Source: an uncultured Lachnospiraceae bacterium | GTDB lineage: Bacteria > Bacillota_A > Clostridia > Lachnospirales > Lachnospiraceae | Length of the DNA stretch: 5,774 nucleotides | NCBI GenBank assembly: GCA_947177885.1 | Contig: CAMWWF010000205.1 | Span: 1 to 5,774 of the forward strand | Direction of reading: 5' to 3' | In this document: positions 1-4,435 of the stretch, piece by piece | Layout of the letters: the number at the start of each line of letters is the position of its first letter | Position numbering within the stretch: the stretch's first letter is position 1 | Position numbers and translations under genes: made by a program | The notes under the pieces: model-generated | What the model was told of the DNA's origin: nothing | Seen by the model: only the letters and a program-made list of their open reading frames with translations | Databases searched by the model: none

Positions 1-1065
1 CTTCTTCAAAGGGCCGGGGACTGCAGGCATGCGGAAATGATCCTGGAGCTGGGCGGCGGAAGATATCAGCTCGCCGCCAGTCCGGTCTTTTCGGACAGTC
101 TGGTATGCGGAGTTGTCCTTTTAATGTTGGATGTGACGGAAAAGGAAAAATCGGAGCAGATGCGCCGGGAATTTACAGCCAATGTGTCCCATGAACTGAA
201 GACGCCTCTGCATACTATTTCCGGTTATGCCGAGCTGTTGGCCGGCGGGATGGTAAAGTCGGAGGATGTGGAGGGCTTTTCCGCCAGAATTTATGCGGAA
301 GCGCAGCGCATGATCCGTCTGGTGGAGGACATCATCAGGCTTTCACATCTGGATGAAGGTACGGGCGATATGAGGTGGGAAACGGTTGATCTCTATGCTC
401 TGGCGGAGGAAACGGTACAGACGCTTCTGACGGAAGCGGAAGCAGCCGGTGTCCGACTGGCGCTGTACGACGTATCCAACAGTACCCGACCGAAGCCGTA
501 TGATGAGTTCGGCAGCACCTGCCCGGAGTTGTATGGCGAGTCCGACAGTATCCGTCCGGAGTTGCATGGCGAGTCCGACAATGCCCGTCCGAAGTCGTAT
601 GGCGAGCCCGACGGCTCCCGCTCGGAGTTGCATGGTGAGTCCGACAGCCCCCGCCCGGAGCTGTGCGGAGAAGCGGGCGGATTCCCAAAGGATATGCACG
701 GAAAAGCAGCTACGATATATGGGATCAGGCAGATGCTCTCAGTAATGCTGTACAATCTTTGCGATAATGCGATCAAGTATAATCGCCGGGGCGGATCCGT
801 TTCCGTCAGGATAAAGAGTGATGAGGAAGGCATGGTTCTCTCCGTTTCCGATACCGGCATTGGCATTCCCACAGAACATCAGGAACGTATCTTTGAGCGC
901 TTCTACCGGGTGGACAAGAGCCATTCAAAGGAAATAGGCGGCACCGGTCTGGGGCTGTCCATTGTCAAACACGGTGCAAAGCTGCATAATGCAGAGATAG
1001 AAGTGCACAGTGTAGTGGGCAGCGGAACCACCATCACGCTCCATTTTCCCTGTTTTCATAACTGA
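1..1065 (+). CDS. PhoR-like sensor histidine kinase, C-terminal part (5' end outside window)
   Basis: The frame is open to the left edge, so the ATG at 37 is internal and the gene is 5'-truncated. Numbering from that ATG: residues 9-38 resemble the end of a PAS domain (YQLAASPVF, then LLMLDVTEKEK). The dimerisation helix carries REFTANVSHELKTPL with the phospho-acceptor His52. The catalytic domain has an N box (NLCDNAIKYN, 240-249), G1 box (DTGIGIP, 272-278), F box (RIFERFYRVD, 284-293) and G2 box (GGTGLGLSIVKHG, 301-313). All motifs for autophosphorylation are intact, so the kinase should be functional. This arrangement is typical of PhoR-type kinases, which are membrane-anchored and phosphorylate an OmpR/PhoB-type regulator; that partner is expected upstream. 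The odd feature is a 77-residue repeat insertion (147-223) at the start of the ATP-binding domain. The phosphate role is inferred from the neighbouring Na+/phosphate transporter. Other stimuli are possible. Confidence 0.93.
   Translation, partial: LLQRAGDCRHAEMILELGGGRYQLAASPVFSDSLVCGVVLLMLDVTEKEKSEQMRREFTANVSHELKTPLHTISGYAELLAGGMVKSEDVEGFSARIYAEAQRMIRLVEDIIRLSHLDEGTGDMRWETVDLYALAEETVQTLLTEAEAAGVRLALYDVSNSTRPKPYDEFGSTCPELYGESDSIRPELHGESDNARPKSYGEPDGSRSELHGESDSPRPELCGEAGGFPKDMHGKAATIYGIRQMLSVMLYNLCDNAIKYNRRGGSVSVRIKSDEEGMVLSVSDTGIGIPTEHQERIFERFYRVDKSHSKEIGGTGLGLSIVKHGAKLHNAEIEVHSVVGSGTTITLHFPCFHN
475..705 (+). repeat. Seven 33-bp in-frame tandem repeats inside the kinase gene
   Basis: There are seven consecutive 33-bp units starting at 475, 508, 541, 574, 607, 640 and 673. 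They encode 11-residue units such as SDSIRPELHGE, SDNARPKSYGE, PDGSRSELHGE and SDSPRPELCGE (consensus roughly SDSxRPELHGE). The middle units are clearly alike at DNA level (gagttgcatggcgag and variants). The first and last units are degenerate, as expected for an old minisatellite. The array is hydrophilic, Pro/Gly/Ser-rich and predicted disordered. It lies between the end of the dimerisation helices plus the first strand (VRLALYD) and the strand and helix leading to the N box (ATIYGIRQML). The 33-bp period keeps the frame whatever the copy number. Confidence 0.9.
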
Positions 1066-1096
1066 CAGGCCCTGCTTATCCGGGAAAAGCCGACGG

Positions 1097-1121
1097 CCTG
1101 CCGAGCCACTGATCCGGCAGG
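1097..1121 (+). other. Small hairpin after the kinase gene
   Basis: CCTGCCG (1097-1103) pairs with CGGCAGG (1115-1121) around an 11-nt loop, 31 bases after the kinase stop. No T-run follows, so it is not a convincing intrinsic terminator. It could help stabilise the 3' end or be chance. Whether the kinase and transporter are cotranscribed cannot be decided here. Confidence 0.3.
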
Positions 1122-1184
1122 AAGCAGTTCCTGTACGCCTTCCCAATGGATTCTTTTATCCCGTAAAATGTGACGTACATACCG

Positions 1185-1212
1185 TTTTACAAAAATTTTA
1201 CAGAACTATGAT
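1185..1212 (+). promoter_or_regulatory. Pho-box-like direct repeat with a -10-like element
   Basis: TTTTACA occurs at 1185-1191 and again at 1196-1202, which places the TTTACA cores 11 bp apart (TTTACA-N5-TTTACA). This matches the known Bacillus PhoP site pattern, TT(A/T/C)ACA repeated about every 11 bp. A weaker GTACA lies one turn upstream at 1175-1179. TATGAT at 1207-1212 is a fair -10. The first TTTACA could instead serve as a -35 with a short 15-bp spacer. Position in front of a phosphate transporter gene, downstream of a PhoR-like kinase, supports the reading. Two sites alone could still be A/T-rich chance. Confidence 0.45.
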
Positions 1213-1270
1213 AACGGATTTGATGTGGGATTGATAAAATAAGCTCCATAGGAACATACTATAAAAAAGG

Positions 1271-1295
1271 GTGACTGTCCGACGGGAACAGTTAC
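1271..1295 (+). other. 5' leader hairpin just upstream of the transporter ribosome binding site
   Basis: GTGACTGT (1271-1278) pairs with ACAGTTAC (1288-1295), including one G-U. CC/GG continues the stem past a bulged A, leaving a GACG loop. The stem ends directly before AAAAGGAAAG (1296-1305), which is the ribosome binding site for the ATG at 1312. It may protect the mRNA or keep the ribosome site open. No known riboswitch is recognised. Confidence 0.4.
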
Positions 1296-1311
1296 AAAAG
1301 GAAAGATTTCT

Positions 1312-3075
1312 ATGGATATTTTTAACGTATTGACACTGGTGGGCGGTTTAAGCCTGTTCCTGTTCGGAATGAGCATTATGGGACAGGCCCTGGAGCGCCG
1401 GGCCGGGGATAAGCTGCGGGCGCTTCTGGGGAAGTTTACCACCAGAAAGGCTGCCGGTCTGCTGACCGGACTGGGGATCACAGCGGCGATCCAGAGTTCA
1501 TCCGCCACAACGGTCATGGTGGTGGGCTTTGTAAATTCAGGCCTTATGACATTGAAGCAGGCCATCAATGTGATCATGGGAGCTAACATTGGCACTACGG
1601 TTACGGCATGGCTCCTGAGTCTTGCCGGGATCGACAGCGGCAATGTGTTTGTGAAGCTTTTAAAACCCTCGTCCCTGACACCGGTCCTGGCACTGGTGGG
1701 CATTATTTTCTATCTGTTCTGTAAGAGCGACCGGAAGAAGGACACAGGCATGATCCTTCTGGGCTTCGCCACGCTGATGTTCGGCATGGAGACCATGTCC
1801 GGTGCGGTGTCCGGACTCCGGGAGGTGGCGGGCTTTCAGGAACTGTTCGTGCTGTTCCGGAATCCGGTACTGGGAGTGCTGGCCGGTATGATCCTGACGG
1901 CCATTCTCCAGTCAAGCTCCGCATCCGTGGGAATCCTGCAGGCTCTGGCCGTAACGGGACAGGTTACTTACGGTGCGGCGGTTCCCATCATTATGGGACA
2001 GAATATCGGTACCTGTGTCACGGCAATGCTTTCCTCCGTGGGCGCAAATAAGAACGCAAAGAGGGCGGCACTGGTGCATCTGTCTTTCAATGTGATCGGT
2101 ACAACGGTCTGGCTGACCGTATTCTGCCTGTTAAAAGGGATTTTCCGTCCGGCCTTTTTGGACGAGTCCGCATCACTGTTCGGCATTGCCGTGGCACACA
2201 CCATATTCAATGTGCTCTGTACGATTCTGATGCTTCCCCTGTCGGGCTTTCTGGAAAGGCTTGTCACCCGCCTCGTACCCGATGCCGGCCAACCGGAAGA
2301 ACAGCCGGAGCTGGACGAACGCCTGCTGAACACGCCTGCGGTAGCCCTGGAACGCTGCCGCAAGGTGGCGGCGGACATGGCGGGGACTGCGGTATCCGCT
2401 TTAAAGGAAGGGATGGCTTTCCTGCAGAACCCTTCCTTAAAGATTGCGGAAGCCGTCCGGAAGAAAGAAGAGAAGACGGATTATTATGAAGATATCCTGG
2501 GAACCTATCTGGTGAAGCTGAGCGCAAGACAGATCAGTCAGGCGGACAGCGCGGAGGCGGCGAAGCTTTTGAAAATGATCGGGGATTTTGAGCGGATATC
2601 CGATCATGCGGTGAATCTGCTGGAGGCTGCGGAAGAGATGCAGGGAAAGGATTTGCTGTTTACGTCCTCCGCGGCATCGGAGCTTCGGATTCTGTGTTTG
2701 GCTATTGACGAGATCCTGGATCTGTCGCTGAACGCCTTTCTGACAGATGATCCGGAGGCGGTTGCCATGGTGGAGCCTCTGGAGCAGGTCATAGACCAGT
2801 TAAAGGAGCAGATGCGTACACGCCATATTCTCCGCATGCAGCAGGGGGCCTGCTCCATTGACGCGGGCTTTGTCTGGTCCGATCTGCTCACCAATCTGGA
2901 GCGCACCGCGGATCACTGCTCCAATATCGCGGGATGTGTGGCGGATATGGCCCGGCACAACCTGAACCTCCACGAATCCCTGCGCAGCATCCGGGATGAC
3001 AGCGAGGATTTCCAACGGAGATTCAGGACGTATGCGGAGAAATATTCTTTCGCCGGTATACGCAATGTCACATAG
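1312..3075 (+). CDS. Na+/phosphate cotransporter with C-terminal PhoU-like domain (PNaS family)
   Basis: This 587-residue protein is complete. Its start is ATG 1312, preceded by AAAGGAAAG seven bases upstream. The N-terminal ~315 residues are an integral membrane domain with the inverted-repeat signature of the Na/Pi cotransporter II family: QSSSAT at 61-66 followed by GANIGTTVTA at 90-99, and the second copy QSSSAS at 200-205 followed by GQNIGTCVTA at 229-238. These QSSS motifs form the sodium and phosphate site in the family. A hinge (about 320-345, acidic and Pro-rich) leads to a cytoplasmic helical domain with two PhoU-like metal-binding motifs, DFERISDHAVN (425-435) and NLERTADHCSN (528-538). 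The length is usual for bacterial NptA/YjbB-type proteins with PhoU. Predicted role: sodium-driven phosphate uptake or exchange at the plasma membrane, with the PhoU part regulating flux or signalling. Direction of transport cannot be read from sequence. It lies 246 bases after the kinase and probably has its own promoter. Confidence 0.96.
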   Translation: MDIFNVLTLVGGLSLFLFGMSIMGQALERRAGDKLRALLGKFTTRKAAGLLTGLGITAAIQSSSATTVMVVGFVNSGLMTLKQAINVIMGANIGTTVTAWLLSLAGIDSGNVFVKLLKPSSLTPVLALVGIIFYLFCKSDRKKDTGMILLGFATLMFGMETMSGAVSGLREVAGFQELFVLFRNPVLGVLAGMILTAILQSSSASVGILQALAVTGQVTYGAAVPIIMGQNIGTCVTAMLSSVGANKNAKRAALVHLSFNVIGTTVWLTVFCLLKGIFRPAFLDESASLFGIAVAHTIFNVLCTILMLPLSGFLERLVTRLVPDAGQPEEQPELDERLLNTPAVALERCRKVAADMAGTAVSALKEGMAFLQNPSLKIAEAVRKKEEKTDYYEDILGTYLVKLSARQISQADSAEAAKLLKMIGDFERISDHAVNLLEAAEEMQGKDLLFTSSAASELRILCLAIDEILDLSLNAFLTDDPEAVAMVEPLEQVIDQLKEQMRTRHILRMQQGACSIDAGFVWSDLLTNLERTADHCSNIAGCVADMARHNLNLHESLRSIRDDSEDFQRRFRTYAEKYSFAGIRNVT

Positions 3076-3306
3076 TACAGCGGTTATTGAATTCCTGATT
3101 CCGCAATAGCTCTAAACGCATTGATTTTTCAGACATTGCAGAAAGTTGAAAATATCAAAGACTTAATTTGTGTTGTAATGGGTGAGTACTTTCCTTTCCC
3201 GATATTCCGGAATGCGCCTGAAACAGGGCGGAGATTTGGAACAGACCTTCGGTATGGCCGTGGGAACAGATGCGGAACAGAAGTCAAAATGTTAAAGTTT
3301 AGCAGG
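3076..3306. other. Intergenic stretch with no convincing gene
   Basis: Nothing coding is supported here. A 74-codon + strand frame beginning with TTG at 3121 runs to 3345, but it has no ribosome binding site and overlaps the next promoter. A weak imperfect stem (TATT-GAAT / ATTC-cg-CAATA, about 3084-3108) precedes a short T-run at 3124-3129 and could be a poor terminator for the transporter gene. Three copies of GGAACAGA lie at 3238, 3263 and 3274. The function of the region is unknown. Confidence 0.5.
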
Positions 3307-3335
3307 ATGACAGGGCATTTCCTCAATGATATACT
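3307..3335 (+). promoter_or_regulatory. Sigma-A promoter of the small membrane protein gene
   Basis: The -35 is ATGACA (3307-3312), the spacer is 17 bp, and the -10 is TATACT (3330-3335). A TG one base upstream (3327-3328) makes it an extended -10. Transcription should begin near 3342, leaving a leader of about 38 nt. Because the ATG at 3326 lies upstream of that start site, this promoter supports the start at 3380. Confidence 0.75.
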
Positions 3336-3364
3336 GGCTGAGTAATTTTTACATCATCTACATT

Positions 3365-3371
3365 GAGGAGG
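3365..3371 (+). promoter_or_regulatory. Ribosome binding site that decides the 3380 start
   Basis: GAGGAGG lies eight bases before ATG 3380. The ATG at 3326, 18 codons upstream in the same frame, has no such site, so the 3380 start is preferred. Confidence 0.85.
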
Positions 3372-3379
3372 AAAAGAAA

Positions 3380-3889
3380 ATGGCTATTGTTGCAATTGTT
3401 GCCCTGGTTCTTCTGGCGGTGTGCTGTTCCAAGGAGTCCAAGATCACGGGGACGTTCAAAGCACTGAAGACTTACGGAAGGATCACTGCCTATCTGGCGC
3501 TGGACTTTACGATGGTGGGGATCGTATGCCTTCTGTCGCCCGTATTGGAGAAATTCGGGTTCCAGTTTATGGAAGGTCCTGTATTTTTGACCATGCTTTT
3601 GGGAGTAGTGCTGCTGGCCCTGGGAATCTTTCTGTATTTCAGAGCTTATGTGAAATGTCCGGATTTCATGAAAAAGAAATGTATTCCCTGCATGATCATA
3701 AGCGGTCTGGGAGTTGCGGTGAAAATATCCCTGTTCTTTCTTGTATTTGCATGGAAGCTTATCGAGCCTGAGACAATGGTCACCAATAACGGCGAAGAGG
3801 TATACGTGTTTTCTGACGGCACAGTCTATGGAAACGGCAAGGTCGGAAAGATGACGGCAGACAGAAATACGGTAGTCTGGAATTCTTAG
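3380..3889 (+). CDS. Hypothetical four-helix membrane protein, 169 aa
   Basis: I do not recognise the family. From ATG 3380 the protein has four hydrophobic segments: about 1-16, 35-54, 67-87 and 103-126. They are followed by a ~43-residue polar tail (NNGEEVYVFSDGTVYGNGKV and on) with a Gly/Asp turn-rich, beta-hairpin-like look. Basic residues cluster in the 17-34 and 88-100 loops. By the positive-inside rule those loops are cytoplasmic, so both ends and the tail face outside. The first helix ends LLAVCC, which is lipobox-like. It lacks a basic N-region and a small residue before Cys, so I do not call it a lipoprotein. Cysteines at 89-104 (VKCPDFMKKKCIPC) are grouped at the third loop. The gene has its own strong promoter, a strong GAGGAGG site and a palindromic element directly after the stop, so it looks monocistronic. 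Confidence 0.82.
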   Translation: MAIVAIVALVLLAVCCSKESKITGTFKALKTYGRITAYLALDFTMVGIVCLLSPVLEKFGFQFMEGPVFLTMLLGVVLLALGIFLYFRAYVKCPDFMKKKCIPCMIISGLGVAVKISLFFLVFAWKLIEPETMVTNNGEEVYVFSDGTVYGNGKVGKMTADRNTVVWNS

Positions 3890-3910
3890 AGCATTTTCAA
3901 ACACGCTCTA
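3887..3910 (+). other. Inverted repeat overlapping the stop codon of the membrane protein gene
   Basis: TAGAGC (3887-3892, containing the TAG stop) and GCTCTA (3905-3910) form a 6-bp stem with a 12-nt loop. It abuts the large palindrome, whose outer CTA shares 3908-3910. Its original role, perhaps the end of the gene's own 3' hairpin, may have been changed by insertion of the palindrome. Confidence 0.35.
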
Positions 3911-4073
3911 GTACTCCGTCCTTGAAGTTCCTGTGCAAATTTTCGAGGATATTTTTTCGAGAGTGCAAGTTCAGAAACGGAGGCGTAGCGGGCTACGCTG
4001 AGTATTCTGGACTTGTGCAATCGGAAAAACAGACCGAAATATTTGCACAAGGGTTTTCAGGACGGAGTACTAG
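3908..4073. mobile_element. MITE-like long palindromic element with TA-flanked 15-bp terminal inverted repeats
   Basis: CTAGTACTCCGTCCT (3908-3922) is the exact reverse complement of 4059-4073. The arms keep pairing inward almost without gaps: TGTGCAAAT at 3932-3940 faces ATTTGCACAA near 4041-4050, and T-rich against A-rich blocks follow. They meet at GCGTAGC (3983-3989) / GCTACGC (3992-3998). The outer and inner arms share one centre (3990.5), so the whole 166 bp is one imperfect palindrome. The core 3911-4070 is flanked by TA on both sides, which fits TA-duplicating IS630/Tc1-mariner-type elements. It contains no gene, so any movement would need a transposase elsewhere. If transcribed it would fold into a long hairpin after the upstream gene and could end or stabilise that transcript. 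It could also be a structured intergenic repeat that is not mobile. Confidence 0.65.
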
Positions 4074-4200
4074 GCACTGTCACGAAACAATTTACAGATA
4101 GTCCCTTCACACATGGACTGGTGCCGGAAAGGTCCCGCTGAACCATATGGTTTGGCGGGATCTTTCCGATTGTCCGGCGTCTGTATTTTGTAACAGTCCA
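4073..4200. repeat. Second inverted-repeat structure, possibly a decayed small mobile element
   Basis: The left edge ACTGTCACGAAA (4076-4087) matches the reverse complement of TTTTGTAACAGT (4186-4197) at 10 of 12 positions. Inside, TGGACTG (4114-4120) pairs with CAGTCCA (4194-4200). A 44-nt hairpin sits at the core. The left end, read from 4073 as GGCACTGTCACGAAA, resembles the GGCACTGTTGCAAA ends known from IS6-family elements. That is a resemblance only. I see no target-site duplication and no transposase. Confidence 0.35.
4125..4168. other. 44-nt fully paired hairpin
   Basis: CGGAAAGGTCCCGC (4125-4138) pairs with GCGGGATCTTTCCG (4155-4168). The stem continues through GAACCAT/ATGGTTT to the palindromic centre CATATG, giving 22 nt per arm with no bulge and only three G-U pairs. 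No T-run follows on either strand, so it is not a classical intrinsic terminator. It may still separate the flanking transcription units or form part of an RNA. Confidence 0.6.
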
Positions 4201-4220
4201 GACAGCCTCTCCCGCGAAGT

Positions 4221-4246
4221 CAGGACCGCGTTCCTGTGCGATTTTT
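4221..4246 (+). terminator. Weak terminator-like hairpin with T-run
   Basis: CAGGA (4221-4225) pairs with TCCTG (4232-4236) around a 6-nt loop. TGCGA and TTTTT (4242-4246) follow. The stem is short, so this is only a possible terminator ahead of the next promoter. Confidence 0.25.
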
Positions 4247-4292
4247 CGACACCTGTATTTGGGGCGTTCACATGTGGTTAAAGTTTACCTGC

Positions 4293-4321
4293 TTGCCAAT
4301 GAAGCCCGGACTTATTATAAT
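4293..4321 (+). promoter_or_regulatory. Consensus sigma-A promoter of the tethered sigma factor gene
   Basis: TTGCCA (4293-4298), a 17-bp spacer, and a perfect TATAAT (4316-4321). Transcription should start near 4328, giving a purine-rich leader of about 108 nt to ATG 4436. It looks like a housekeeping promoter. I see no second, ECF-type promoter (AAC...CGT style) that would indicate self-activation. Confidence 0.8.
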
Positions 4322-4420
4322 AGTCCTGCATAATTTCGGTGGTCTGGGGAAAGAAAAGGGGACATGACCGGCTGTAAACAGGCGTTCGTGAGAGAGCCCC
4401 GAGGAGATCCGGGAAGAGAA

Positions 4421-4427
4421 AGAGGGG
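4421..4427 (+). promoter_or_regulatory. Ribosome binding site for the tethered sigma factor
   Basis: AGAGGGG ends eight bases before ATG 4436. A second candidate, AAAAGGGG, precedes an in-frame ATG at 4364 by only three bases and would add 24 residues. The family-like N-terminus (NQIRKLLEDDPQEAV) begins just after 4436, so 4436 is preferred. The ATG at 4429 is out of frame. Confidence 0.65.
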
Positions 4428-4435
4428 AATGGAAC

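Noticed and set aside
335..872. Several long open frames on both strands across the kinase gene, up to 159 codons on the minus strand
   Set aside because: They arise because the 33-bp repeats lack stops in most frames. They overlap conserved kinase motifs on the + strand and have no ribosome binding sites that I can see.
1231..1265. Promoter TTGATA ... TATAAA before the transporter gene
   Set aside because: The spacer would be about 20-23 bp, too long for a normal sigma-A promoter.
3121..3345. 74-codon + strand frame starting with TTG
   Set aside because: There is no ribosome binding site, it needs an alternative start, and it runs through the promoter of the next gene. The product resembles nothing I know.
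3326..3379. Upstream ATG for the membrane protein, adding 18 residues
   Set aside because: The ATG lies within the promoter, before the expected transcription start near 3342, and has no ribosome binding site, whereas 3380 has GAGGAGG.
3908..4200. CRISPR array
   Set aside because: The recurring GTGCAA-type motifs belong to a palindrome; there are no regular direct repeats with spacers of equal size.
4364..4435. Upstream in-frame ATG for the sigma factor, adding 24 residues
   Set aside because: Its purine-rich ribosome site is only three bases away, and the added Arg/Gly/Glu-rich stretch does not resemble a sigma N-terminus. The start at 4436 has better spacing. It remains possible.
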